Shown: positions 36,434 through 48,926 of the stretch, in pieces
Layout of the letters: each line of letters opens with the position of its first letter
Numbering within the stretch: position 1 is the stretch's first letter
Assembly: GCF_001949145.1 (NCBI RefSeq)
Contig: NW_019091402.1
Span: 695,727-759,726 of the forward strand
Reading direction: 5' to 3'
Length of the DNA stretch: 64,000 nucleotides
Source: Acanthaster planci
Taxonomy: Eukaryota > Echinodermata > Asteroidea > Valvatida > Acanthasteridae
Notes under the pieces: generated by a model
What the model was told of the DNA's origin: nothing
Databases searched by the model: none
The model's input: only the letters and a program-made list of their open reading frames with translations
Program-made: the position numbers and the translations under genes

Positions 36434-39400
36434 CTATGTGCCGAAGTATCTGTCACCAAAGTTTCCTGTGAGGAGACGACAAACTTAATGTTAGTACCAC
36501 AGAGAATTAACCCAATTTTGAATGATAAAAACACCAAACCTAAAACCAACCTTGCTCCAAATTTACAAGGTGTTGGATTCAGTCATCGAAACTCCTGTAT
36601 TCATGGATATACTGCGCCACATTATCAGAGCAATATTTGGGAACATTACCCTGTACCAAAGCCCAAGATATCTCTCAAAAGCCATCAAAATCAACATTTC
36701 CCATACAAATTTCTGAGGTCATTTTTCACTCACCTATTCCAGGGATTATGTGGAAGTTTTCGTTGACCTCCTTGTCCACTGCCGTCGTCACAATCTTGAC
36801 TTTGGGAAATGCATATGCAACTGTGTGAACGCCTGACAAATCAGCAAGACCCAAACGTGATTTTATTAAAGAAAACAGCCAAAGAAACAAGTCATAGCCA
36901 CACATTCAAAACAGAATTCTAGAGCTACGGCTAGGTCTATTATCAGCATTTGTCAATGTTTTTGCAACTGGAAAAGACCTAGCCCTAGACAAAGAAAAGA
37001 AATTACAGGATCCCACAAAATAAGTCTTAAGGCTGATTTCAGTCATTGTGTTTTGTATTAGAAAGAGCAAACAGAGCTCTGTTTCAATCTATATCCGGTA
37101 TCTGGATGAAAATGGGCATCATTAAGATGCGAAATGTTAGAATTCTTTTTAATTTCTACTGTACAAGATTTGTTTAAAAACCTGTAAACTTAAAAATGGC
37201 TCTGGCCACTTGTGGCTCATTTTGCTAGGTTGGAGCACAATCATGAGCAAACATATCAAAGTTAAAACGCTCCGATTACAGATTACCCGATTCTTTTTAC
37301 TGAAACTTCAGATCAGCCTTTTTTGAAAAGACACACCCGATTCTGCCATGAGTAGAGACAGCAGCATGATGTTCTCTTGAGGAACATCATGATCCAGCAG
37401 TACCCTGATTGCCATCATGGCCGCCGCTCCTGTTGCCACGGTAGCATCCATCAGGATCACATGATCCTTCTCAATCTCCTTAGGAAGCCGAAGGTAATGG
37501 AGCTATGCAGAGAATAGATGCACATTTAATGTAGATGAACCGAAGCTGGTATGGGTTTCACACAAAATGGATTTACTTTTTTTTCGTCAAGCCTGACTCA
37601 CTTCAGGACCTAAAACCAAAACAAAACAAAACAAAAAACCCCACAACTCTACCCACCCAATTCTTTTTCCCTGGCCGTTTTCATTTTTTTGAGGGGGGGG
37701 GTTTCAACTATGCAAAGTATTGTTACATTTCATTTGAACTGTTGAACAGGGTGTAGCCCCTTTAGACTCCTGTGATGTCAGAAAAAAAACATTTGTTCAT
37801 CTTTAAAAAGACTTCAAAAGGCTTCCTCTTCCCCCTTAAAAATCTGGGCGAGTTAAGTTTTTTGGTTTTATGATCTGCCGAATTCCCTATTACATTTTTG
37901 CTTGGAACTTTGCTGAATCTTGGAAAATCCTTCACCGTGCAAGAAACCAAAGGCACACTCTTTGCACTGTATTTTCAAGAGGCATTAATCCCCATGCAAA
38001 GTAAAGGTGACCGGGCCTTTTCTGCCTCGATCCCTTAAAGACCATGGAGAAATAAAAAGTGTTTTATTTCTCCATGTAAAGACCAACTCCAACGATGCTA
38101 ACTTTCCTCATATTGAATCTAATTCAGAAGAGCCAAGTCTAATAAAAGTGGCACATATCAATATCTCCCTTGCAACACAAATTTTTGTGTAAATAAAAAA
38201 ACAGTTTTTGTACTCATTTTCTCTACGAGTCTGGTATTGTAAAAAATGGATGTGTCATCATCACTCATTAGCATCTAATGAATATTGATTTTTGTGATGT
38301 ACTACCATGGACAGGAAATACCACAGTGCGTGCACTTTAAGCATGCAAAGCAGGCGTAGCTGCAGACAACAGCACGAACTTGAAGAATGCTCTCATTCTT
38401 CGGAAACTCGAAGAATTTCAATCCCAAAATTTCTAGTAAACCCACCAATGACACACGATCTCAGCATTATTGTAAATCACGAAGAAAGGAGCACAACCTC
38501 TCAACAGAAAAGCGATAATGCAGCACAGAAGACATGGCACACAGATTGATCCCCACTACGCAGTGCAAGCACATGTAACTCCATGTTCATTTGTAGCGGA
38601 ACCAGTTGTGCCACGGATACCAGTTTCAATATTTTCTCCAGTATTGCATCATACAAATTTTGTTTCTCAAAAGTGCCACCAGTGGTCAGATAGTGGAAAT
38701 TTTTCAATAAACTCAAAAGACACTGTTCAAAACTTTCGGCAAAATTACAAAAAAATGTAGATGCAATACAGACGATTTGGTAATGAATATAAGATTTATT
38801 AGACACTAAACACAATAATACTTTACTTTCAAAACTTGGTCTTTAAAAGGTTTTGAAGGGTCTTGGAAAGATTGGGCTTGAAGTGAAAACATAAATCAAC
38901 ATTGGAAGAAATTTTACATACGTAGTTACCTCTGGTTCCTCAGTGTCAAGATTTGTTTGGATGAGAATTTTCCCCAACCGAATATCTTTGCAAACGTCGC
39001 ACAAAGCAGGCTCCATGACTTCACCAGCTCTCAGTACAGAAACGCCGCAGAGCTGAAACAAAAAGGGAAATGTTAACAAGACTGAACACACATGCATTTG
39101 TTGTAGTCCTGCATAAAACGTTTGGGGCGAGACACCATAATGCCCAAATGAAATTCACATCAAGAGCAAACTATTAGCAAGAAATATGCTGCTTATATTC
39201 TGGACAAACATGAACTACAATTTCAGTGCAAAATTAGCATGCTAGGAGTTGTATAACAGCAAACACAGTTTTCAAAAGTTCTGCTTGAAAAACTACACAA
39301 GCCTAAAATTCATCTTAAAATCCAGCATGAAAGTCAATGGGATAAATGATTGATCTCAAATAATTCTGCAAAGTACAATGCAAGTCTTTTCATTAAATGT

Positions 39401-42400
39401 TACTACACACTGCCATAGTATTGTAGTCGAGATCATCCAAAGACAAGACAAAAGACCATGCAAAACACCATTCATAAGGCCACTCACAAGCAGCGGGGTG
39501 AACAGTGACGAAGGAGTGCTTTGTTGCAATACGGGCGATTCACAATAGTGCACCTCCAAGAGTTTGCAAAGCGTTGGCCAATCACAACAGACGAAATCCG
39601 TCGACCCTTTCCAAATGCACACTAGGTCAACAGATTTTGTACATTGTGATTGGCCAATGCATTCCAAACTCGCCCGTATTCAGACTGACGGTCTTGTGTT
39701 GCTGTGGCCTGTGGGGTCTTGTGTGGTCTTCAGACATCTCAACAACCACACCGCACCGCAACAACAAATTCAGACACTTACATGTACTTGAACAAATTAA
39801 CCTGCGACTGCAGAACTTCAAATTATCACTTTGGATACTAGCAAAATGTGTCAGTAAGGAATCAAAAGCATGATGTTCATTTGAAGCTTCATGAAAAACA
39901 GCAAAATAGTTAAAAAAACAAACCACAAATGCTATGAACAATCACAGCAAAACGACAGCCTGGCGCCAATTTCATGGAGCTGCTTAAGCACAAAATATGC
40001 TAAAGCGGGAAAAAACTTGGCGGGAAAAAAATTTGCTTAATAAACAAAGGTTACCAGCTCAAACTCTATCAGATTGTCATGCTAACCAAAACAGCTAAAT
40101 ACAATCTCATAACAATATACATCACATGGGGTTTTGGCTGGTTACCTGATTTATCAAGCAAGGTTTTCTCGCGCTTGAGCAAATTTTGTGATTAAGCAGC
40201 TCTATGAAATTACCCCCAGAGGCTGCAGCTGGATGTAAAGCTCTACATGGCTCCATCGAACAAGATAATAGGGAAAAAAATATGACGACACCTCATTAAA
40301 CTTCAAAATTGTATTCTGGAGTCTCACTTTGGGGAAAAAAGCAATGCAATGCTAACTATGGCACCGCTTACGCAATATGTAACAATGTAACGGCTGTCAA
40401 ACTTCCCCGGTGCTGAATATTTATGTCAACAGTCCCTAATTTAGCCCAAAACTAAGTTACTCAATTTGGAATGGGTAACAATTCCAGTGCAATTAATTAC
40501 CCATTCAAAAAACATTATTCAGTCAAAAATGACACAACTTACTGTGACATATTTTGCAAACCGGAATGAGAAACCAGCATCGAAATTTCACTCTCTATAC
40601 AGAACAGGTCAGTATGAAACTTTTCTGAGGATAGCAACTGTGAAAAATAATGCACGTTGCTAAGGTGGTGTATAAACCTTGGAATTCTCTAAGCGTATTT
40701 GCTTAGCTCAAATATCGTGGCTCCATCAATAACAAGCACAACTGTGAAAGATGCTGGGAGCTAAGAAGACACATGTTACTTTGACTGCAATGATCTAAAC
40801 CTATGTAGCTGGAACCCGAGTGACTTTTTTACACTAATTCCATTCCAGTGCGACATCCAGGAATGCTATCACGCTCCCAAAGTGGGCAGTTGTGCACTTC
40901 ACCCTAACAGCCCCGGATACTGCTAAGTACTACTTAGTAGTAAAATGTAGTACTCAGCGCTGTCACTTGTAAGAGGACATGACCTTATTGTTCTCTGAAG
41001 CCATAAGATACAACAGAAAAGACAATGTACCATACAGTGCTGTGGCACTATGAATGCATGGCTTTATTGTTCTCTGTACGAGTAACAATGGAAGTAACCC
41101 AGCCAAAAGTAGTTATTTGTAGCACTAGGTCCTTCAGGCTCAGACTTCTGCTTAGTATTTTAGTAGTACTGAGTACTGCGAACCAAATTAAATGCAGACC
41201 TGTTAAGGTTAAAGTGTCCCAGAACAGATCTAAAAACAGACTATTATAACCAAACCCTGATACAAGAAGCCAGTCGGGACAATTTCATCAACATATGCAA
41301 AATATTTTGGCATCATGATTATGCAAATTTGTGAAATGATTTGCAGGAGCATCGTGCAAGGATATCTGTTTTGTGAGCATGTATGGTTCTGAAAAGAACC
41401 TACTCTTTGAAACATTGAGTACCCTCGGGTCCTATCTCACAAAAGAGATATCCTTGCATGGTGCTTCCCAAAACCTATTACATAATCTGCCACCTTCATA
41501 ATGAAAAGCTTCAAAGCTCATTTATTTCTGGAACTTTGGCAGTGATGCGGCTGAACTTAGGAATACAATCAGTACTACTTTACAACTTTGACGGTTTACA
41601 AGTGATTGGGAAATTCTGAAACTTACAAAAAAACACCAAACTTATTCAAACAAAAAATATTTTACTAGCCAGATAAACGGACCTAACCCAACATTTGGTT
41701 TCCTTTCAAACTTCAGAAAAGATTCATGCCACCAAAAAACTGTGGTCTCACAGAGGGCGAAAGCCAATCGTGGCATAAGTTGGACGATGCTGTGACAGTG
41801 GCCATCGAAAAACATAACAATGCAGAGTTCTACAAAAAGTCAGCAAACCAAGGAAATACATGGATCAATGCTCTGTCATAACTGACCTTTGAACGACCAT
41901 CTTCTGACTGAAAAGTTAAAGAAACAGAGCATTCAAATTTAGGTCATTTCTGGCAATTTATGCCCTCAGAAAATATCAGTTTATATTCATGTATTGCTGA
42001 TAATTCTTTATAAAGACAGACTACTAGTTTACAAGTGATTGGGATTTCACATTCCGTTCAGTTAAAGGTACAATTTAAATCCACACTTCATTATCATACA
42101 AACGAGAATGTCGGAGTGTAACCATTTAAATCAACTACGATTGATTGTTTTTTTAAACAAGAAAAGTAAAATATCTTGAATAAAATGTGTTTTACAGTAA
42201 GTCATATTTTACAAAAAAAAAAGTGGGGAAAAAAATTGGTGTCACTGTTCTGTTTGAGAAGAAACGGAAGTGATTTTGAGAAATACTTAAATTGACTTAC
42301 TCGTCCTGTAAACTTCCTTCCTTTGTAGATGGTGTTCTGAGGCGTATTCACTTCACAGTCCTGAGCAAAAGGGAAATATTACTAGAAATGTTCAAACTAA

Positions 42401-45400
42401 AAATGGCAACGGAAATGAGAATAATGTAAGGTTGTTACGATGGGCAAAGTAAATCTGGAGTACCTCAAATGGCAACAGTGCCAGTGCGCTTTCGACAAGG
42501 ATTCTTGTTAGGCGCTGAGAGTAGAAGATAAACTCATCCCGAGGGGTGTCCTTGTTCCTGTTGTGAAGAATTCCATTGAATGCATCAAGATAACAAATGG
42601 ACACAGGAACGGACAGAAAGACAAATGAACAGACACACAAACAAGCAGGAGCATTGGGCGAGGAGAAAATAAGAAATAAAGAGCACAACCCAAATTAAAG
42701 ATCCCTACAAACGAAACCTTTTTTTATAGCGTAAGAACTTCTTCCTGTTTTAAAAAAAGGAAAACCGTGTCACAGTATTGCAAGCCTTCTCAGTCTGTAC
42801 AATATACCATCGTGCATACCTGATGAAAGTATGCAGGCCTTGAACTTGTATGGTGTTCTCCACCACGGTTAGCGTGTCTGGCAAGGGTTGGTTGACATGG
42901 GCGCTGAGCAGCTTAGATCTGGCCAAAAAAGGGGAAAAAAATTTGTGTCACTACTAAGCAATCTCTACACACAAAGGTGGTTAATGCGTTAAAGTTATCT
43001 AATTTTCTCTTAGTGTCTAGCAGTGAAAATGATTTCATCTGCATACAAAACTGACATCTTTACCATCAAAGAAAATTGTTATTCAACAGTGGGAACTTGG
43101 AATTGACTTACCTAAATGTCAAGCCTCTCTGCAAAAGTAAAAGAAAAACGGTCCAATTCAGGTTGGAAACTCAGATGACTAAAGTTTCAGTGCACAATGG
43201 GCCCTGAGCAGGTCCAAGAGAGGGCGCTATTTTCTTGGCAATGGAGGCTCCTTTGGTGGGAATTGCACTTCATTGGTTCATAAAGGACTGTGAAATGAAT
43301 GAGTTGTGGCTCTTTTCAACCGATGAGGGGGTGCTTCTGCCTAAGGTGGATAGGTTTTGAAGCAATGTACCTTAATAGTGCATTAGGCAAGCCAAGTTGA
43401 CTAATAACATTCCTAGACATCCAAATTTTTAATGCAATCACATTTTCATTTCACAGAACCCTACCTCAAAATGCAGCTGTCAGTATTCATGAGTTGCTAA
43501 GAGATTTACGACACATAAAAACCTTGACAAATTTCTTCAACAAACAAAATTACAAAGCAATTTGCTCCATTTTCTTTGGAAAATTGTTCTATGTATATTT
43601 TACCTTTTCAAGCTGATCATGTACATGTTGAACAATCAACTCCATTGCAACATCATTCTCCGCACCTGAGGAATAAAACGGCAAATTTTCAAACGTTGAA
43701 GGCCAACGAAATGTTGGAGTACGTTTCATCTCTTCTCATTCTAAATCTCTTGAAGCAGCTAAATTTCAAAATGGAGGATATAAACCTTACCCCTTGGTAC
43801 AACAATGTCCGCATGTTGGATCGCTGGTTCGATGAACTGCTCAAACGACGGCTTGACAAATTTATTATACTGTTTCAGGACGCCCTCGATCTCGCGCCCT
43901 CTTTCGGAGATGTCACGTCGTAGCCGCCTTGCCAGTCGGATATCTGAGTCTGTGTCCACGAATATCCGCAAGTCCATGAGCTAGGTGTAGAAATCAGATT
44001 AGAATCGCTCTGATTGAATTCTTTTAAATACAGAGACAGTTCAGATATTGTCAGTTGGCTTCTCAAAACAACAGTCTCTTTGTTACAAGAAGGCACTTTA
44101 AATCAAGATTAAAATGTTATTTTTTCATTTCCACATGGAAAACCTATACTTACATCTACGAGCTCTTTCTTTGCAAACGACAAAATGCCCTCAAAAATGA
44201 TGACATTGGCTCCATAGATGGCTTTCTGAGGGGAAAAAAGAACACGAAATAGAATTTGAGGAGTACGTACGTGTAGATGAATGGACACAAAAGAACAAAC
44301 TACCTGATGATACTCTAACAAAATTCTTAAATCCAGCATCTACAGAACTTCCCAAAACACAGGCACATCTTACCTTTTCCTTTCTCCTTGCGTGAGTTGT
44401 GAAGTCATAAATTGGAACCTGGAAAAACCAGAGATCTTTCTTCAATGACTTGAACCATACAAAAATGCTAGTAAAGTTAACAAGTGGATTGTAATGGTGT
44501 TTTAAAAAAATGACACCACTGAAACATAGTTTTCATGGCAGAGAGGCATCTCAGACTTCCTCAGTGCCCTGAATACCCTGACTTTAGAATGAATCCTTCC
44601 TCTCAAGTATTCTACACAAGTGACTGGATTTTGTGACAGGATTTTATTGTTCAAATCATTGGAGGGTAATGCACCTTTCATTTTCAGACACCCAGTGTTC
44701 AATTGCTGACCTAAATGTGCACTCTACGATAAGAATGTACAGCACACTGCTGATTGGACCCGTGAAGAAATTGAAAATAACTGGACTAACGGAAATCAAG
44801 TAACAATGCTGAACAGGCTTTCTTTCTGTTACCTCAACGCACTTTCCTTCCTTCAAATTCTTGAGTGTCTGTATGACCAGGTCGTAGTCGAAGGCATCTG
44901 GGTGATCGAAATTGTACTCATTTTCAGCTGCTCTCTGATGTTGTTCTTCATTCAATACCTGCAACCGTACCAAACAGATCAATCCATCCCTCTTTTAGGG
45001 GATCCAAAATTGTGGCGTTTTATTATTGAGCGCTATTCCAACCTCATTAATATTTATATTTTACAAAGTATTCTTTGGAAACAATTTAAAGGCATCTTAA
45101 GAATTGCGTTAGAAGTTGTACGTCAGAAGTTCTTTTTTCTAATTAACTGGTAAATGTATACACAAAACACCACCACGGTCATTCTGTTCGTGAAGAATCC
45201 CCAGCCTGCTTTTGAGGTAACCTGACATTTTCAAATGTTCAATCGAATGGAAAGTCAATTACTAGGATGCTCAATGGTTCACATGGACTCAACCATCAGT
45301 TAGTTGCAAGGACACCAATCACTTCTAAATAGTGGAGGGGGGGCAGAGTATCTGATTTATCCCCGCGGTTACTTACCTTATAGAATGAATCCAGAGATAG

Positions 45401-47268
45401 CAGGCTGACCCAGGATACATCTAGTGCCTCAATGATCCGGTTAGCTACGGTGGTCTTACCAGAGGCACTACCACCACACAAGCCTGCCGACAGAAAAAAA
45501 AAGTTCAAATGCTGATTTAAAAACTCAAAATATATGTGCCCACTGCGCAACCAGGAACAGAATGATTTACACATATTACTTTCAATGTTTCAATACATAA
45601 AGTCCAATATCCACTCACAGCGTAGAGTCACAAAACTCGATTTAAAGTTGAGAACTGTAGTAATGACCTCCATTAACTATTGACACTTTTGTAGAACGTT
45701 TATTCCAAGGGCATGCCTATGCATTGCATTTTCTTTTGTTTTGGTTATTAGTCCCTCAATATTCTCTTTCCTGAGTAATACGTTTATCCTAGAGTGTAGA
45801 AATAAATCCCTACCAAAAACATTTACAAGTTTTACTGATGGACAGTTTGGAAAAAGTTGAATTCCCCCCTGTCTATTTTGAAATGTGTTGGCCGCGCAGT
45901 CCCACATGAATCAAAATTCAAATCAAGAACAGATGTACACAGCATCCCCCCTCCCCTGACACGGGCAAAAAGATACACACAACAAGTAGCCTACCGATGA
46001 CAAATGCTTCTTTCAAATCGCCGTGTGAGTCGTACCACGGTGGCCGACCGGCGGTGTAGATCGTCCGATTCTTTGTGGTTTTCAGGACGTTTGACGGCAT
46101 GGTACCTGTTGACGTCGTTCGCTGGCGTGTCTTGGATGGTGAACTAGGGATGGAGCCTATGCTACTGTCAAAAGTGTCGTCATTGCTGCTGGCACTATCA
46201 GTTTAACAGTAAAACACAGTATGGAACTGAAACTTTCACAAGTAACGTCTACCGTATCTTTCTAGATGATTTTGCCTGATCAGCATTACCTGAACAAAAA
46301 CAACACTATGACCCAACTTTTAAGGTTTATATGTTGGTTGTATATTGACAAAAAACACAGTTAGGGGCCAGTCATGTTAACAGCATTCCCCAATGGTTTA
46401 AAATTTCTGCAAGTGTTTTGACAACAGATAAAAACATAGTACACGTGTGAATCTTTAACATGAGTGAAGCTGTTAACCTTTTGCTGTCAAATGGATGGAA
46501 CAAATCTACCCATCCCCCACCATGCTCCATGGTCCCATTCTAGTAGCAGGGAGTAATACTCTCCTTGCAGAAGCTTGGCCGGTGGGGTTAAAAACATGTA
46601 CTATGACAAGTATGATGTAGACATCCACGGCACAATGGTCATTGGTAGACAGGTAGGTAGAGTTTTTTCTTAGTAACAGAATGGATTTCCTCCAACTTCA
46701 AGTCCAAGCTCCATGAACACGATGGAATACAAATGACAGTCACTGACAGACCTAACCCCCAAAAAAGCCAGCCCCCATATGGCCACGCCCTGCCTAAGTA
46801 AGGCCTAAGTTCTAGCGTAGATTAAGTACCCCATTATGGATGAACATGATGACTGCCCCCAGAACAAATGCATAACTGTGTCATGTGTAGTTTGGGCCCG
46901 ACGTCCGCCTCGTGGGAGACGTCGGACCCCATACATGTACCTGCATACCGTACCACAGCTCTGGGGTACGAGGACATGATCAGGCGGTCATGGTCGTCAG
47001 CTCCATACCCCGTCCAATCCGTCGTCATGTGGTCATACTCATTAGCTCATACTCATTCTAAAGGCCTGGGCCTAAGTCGTTATGTCCGTGGAATGTCCAC
47101 GGCGCTAGCACCCAAAATAGCACACTTCCGAGACGCCCTAGGCTTCAGTAGATCTACTCCCTCCCGAATTCAACGATTTAAATCTAATAAAATATTCCAC
47201 AAAATTTGGTTACTTAGAAGATCGTCGATTTACCTGCTCTGTGAACTACCGGATCGCGGCCTTTCCAT
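36434..47268 (-). CDS. UCKL1: Uridine-cytidine kinase-like 1 (UCK domain plus UPRT-like domain), 16 coding exons, 508 aa
   Basis: Phosphorylates uridine and cytidine in pyrimidine salvage; the C-terminal half resembles uracil phosphoribosyltransferase. Exons, 5' to 3' on minus: 47234-47268, 45995-46194, 45377-45483, 44833-44958, 44374-44418, 44154-44225, 43791-43980, 43604-43665, 43112-43128, 42820-42918, 42464-42557, 42301-42360, 38930-39052, 37337-37502, 36734-36832, 36434-36465. ATG 47268 is the first after an in-frame TAA; the start is [11 protein letters not shown]. Motifs: [12 protein letters not shown]; the P-loop GGSASGKTT at residues 82-90; [42 protein letters not shown]. The UPRT part has [26 protein letters not shown] and [12 protein letters not shown] (the PRPP-binding loop position). 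It ends [12 protein letters not shown] then TAG, without the acidic tail of vertebrate UCKL1. The ninth exon is a 17-nt microexon. Intron 12 exceeds 3 kb and holds two mobile elements. Confidence 0.95.
39961..40218. mobile_element. Palindromic MITE (CAATTTCATAGAGCTGCTTAAG family), copy 2
   Basis: It has inverted ends GGCGCCAATTTCATGGAGC and GCTCTATGAAATTACCCCC, and its interior reads as the reverse complement of 17449-17690 (for example, the phrase with GTTACCAGCTCAAACTCTAT appears reversed there). It lies within UCKL1 intron 12. Confidence 0.75.
40922..41178 (+). mobile_element. MITE-like dispersed repeat (AGTACTACTTAGTA ends), copy 1
   Basis: The left end AAGTACTACTTAGTAG and the right end TAGTAGTACTGAGTACT are inverted repeats. 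The interior, including GAGGACATGACCTTATTGTT and AAGATACAACAGAAAAGAC, is nearly identical to 59243-59505 in the same orientation. Inside UCKL1 intron 12; non-coding. Confidence 0.75.
43112..43128 (-). CDS. UCKL1: 17-nt microexon of UCKL1
   Basis: On the minus strand, TTTTGCAG, then AGAGGCTTGACATTTAG, then GTAAGTCA. It enters in phase 0 and leaves in phase 2, exactly what exons 8 and 10 need. It encodes RGLTFR with the next base, filling the linker between the kinase and UPRT parts where family members have a short charged/hydrophobic stretch. Skipping it would shift the frame. Confidence 0.8.
46891..46975. repeat. Palindromic dispersed repeat with a GACGTCCGC core, copy B
   Basis: GGGCCCGACGTCCGCCTCGT and the nearby GACGTCGGACCCC form an inverted repeat, followed by ATACATGTA. 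The core sequence is shared with 15005-15083 and 55007-55062. It lies in UCKL1 intron 1. Confidence 0.55.
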
Positions 47269-48926
47269 CCCGCGTTGATCGTTGACGAGTACGTGTGCTT
47301 ATGAACACTTTCCCCACCTGCTGGTCCGGCACCACCATGCGTATGCATCGCCGATAGAATTTATATCCGCCATGATTTCGGAATCTACCACTATCGAGAA
47401 CCCCCTACATTGTAGTGAAATACCGTAGAGAATTTTTGAAAGAATCCATAACTTACGTCTAATTATGGCTGCAATATTTTAATTTTTTTCAAGGAAAACT
47501 AGCTATTTTGTTGAGCGTTTACAAATGCTTTTAATGAGAAGAAACGCTTGAAGCTTTTGACGGTGGATGAAACTATTCACTTCAAAGGGAAACTTTTTAT
47601 TAACGTTTAACGAGCGAAGTCGGTACCTCACTAGAATGAAAAATAAACATTTTTCTGTCATGATACGAACTCTGGGTACACGACCAATTCATTAATAATC
47701 GGATTTAACGGCGGTCATTGTCCAACCACGGTGTCCAACCGCGCGTGTGAACTGGGTGTGGATAAATTATCATAATCGGTCATGGTTTTCGTGCACGTGA
47801 ACGACAAATAACCACCACAAAAATTCGGGTTTTTGCTGGTTAAAAGTACAACTTCGAGGTGAGTTACTGCAACGATGTCAAAGCTTGTGATCCAGTGTTG
47901 TCGCAAATGATATTTTTTGCTAATGATCTGCAATCTATTGCAGGGAACTTCGGGGGGAAGTTGTAGTAAAAACTGGCTTGCTAGTTTACTGCGATTGATG
48001 TAGGCCTGGTTAAACCAGTACTGTACTAAGTTGTTGCCATGGCCTTGCGTATTTAACCAGCGATCGCAGACTAGTACAGTGCTAGTGCCGTGCGCGGGCG
48101 ATGGGTTTTCGCGAAGAAAAACCGCGAAGTCAGCGCGTAAATGATCAAAACAAAACCAGTAGGACTAAGCCCCAAGCGCTCGAACTGCAGTTTTAAGAAT
48201 TGGCATGCATTGCCTACAGAATTGAATTTTTTGTCGCGAGAGCAATCATGAAAATTTTCAATAATCTCCTTGTTCAAACTTCGAGAAATTATTGTCCCCA
48301 ACGTTTGAATAGGCCTAGTTAAAAATGACATGGACATGATGAAGAATACGTTCCATGATTATTAACATTGAAAAATAAGAGATCGGCACTATGATTTAAC
48401 AAAGTCTACCGTGACGGGTTATCTAAATGTGTTATAGGCCTAGGCCTAACTGGTCTTCTTGTAACTTGTTTCAGTTTAGGGGATCTGCCGCCTATATATG
48501 TAGTATTAATTATATTGGCCATGGAGATTTAATTTATTGCATGTCAGTGACAATTTTATTTTCTCCAAATCAAGGCTGGACTTTAAATATGCTCTTTTGT
48601 CAGCAATAATTAGGCTTAGGCCCACTGAAGTATATATATGTACGTGGACCACTGCTTAAAGTAAAACACTGAAAACAGCAAGAGTGCAGAGCTTTTAAAG
48701 TTCTTTCCAAAAAGCATCTGAAACGGTCCCAAAATATCCCACTCCCAAGAAAGGTCCCTGCATGAACAATTGTTCACATGAAATTGTTGGCCCCCCCCCA
48801 TAAAGATGACCCCCATCAAAAAGGAAAAACAAATGCGATTCTAGATCTATTCTTGAAGATACCCTGTAAGCCCTATTGAAAAAGTTCCTTCCTCACAGAC
48901 ATTTCGGTAATTATTGCATATCACAG
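47269..48926. promoter_or_regulatory. Head-to-head intergenic region, UCKL1 (-) and HMBOX1-like (+)
   Basis: The start codons of the two genes are 1.66 kb apart and point away from each other. CpG is frequent at 47.25-47.4 and 47.65-48.3 kb. A donor-like CTTCGAG/GTGAGT at 47858 could end a noncoding first exon of the plus-strand gene, whose coding exon begins after an acceptor (ATATCACAG) at 48926. No TATA box is recognised. A shared bidirectional promoter is an inference. Confidence 0.4.

Noticed and set aside
47234-47390. Longer UCKL1 N terminus from upstream ATGs (near 47,330-47,385)
   Set aside because: One frame reaches a stop and the other leaves the exon in phase 1, which gives a stop in exon 2. 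Only ATG 47268 fits phase 2.
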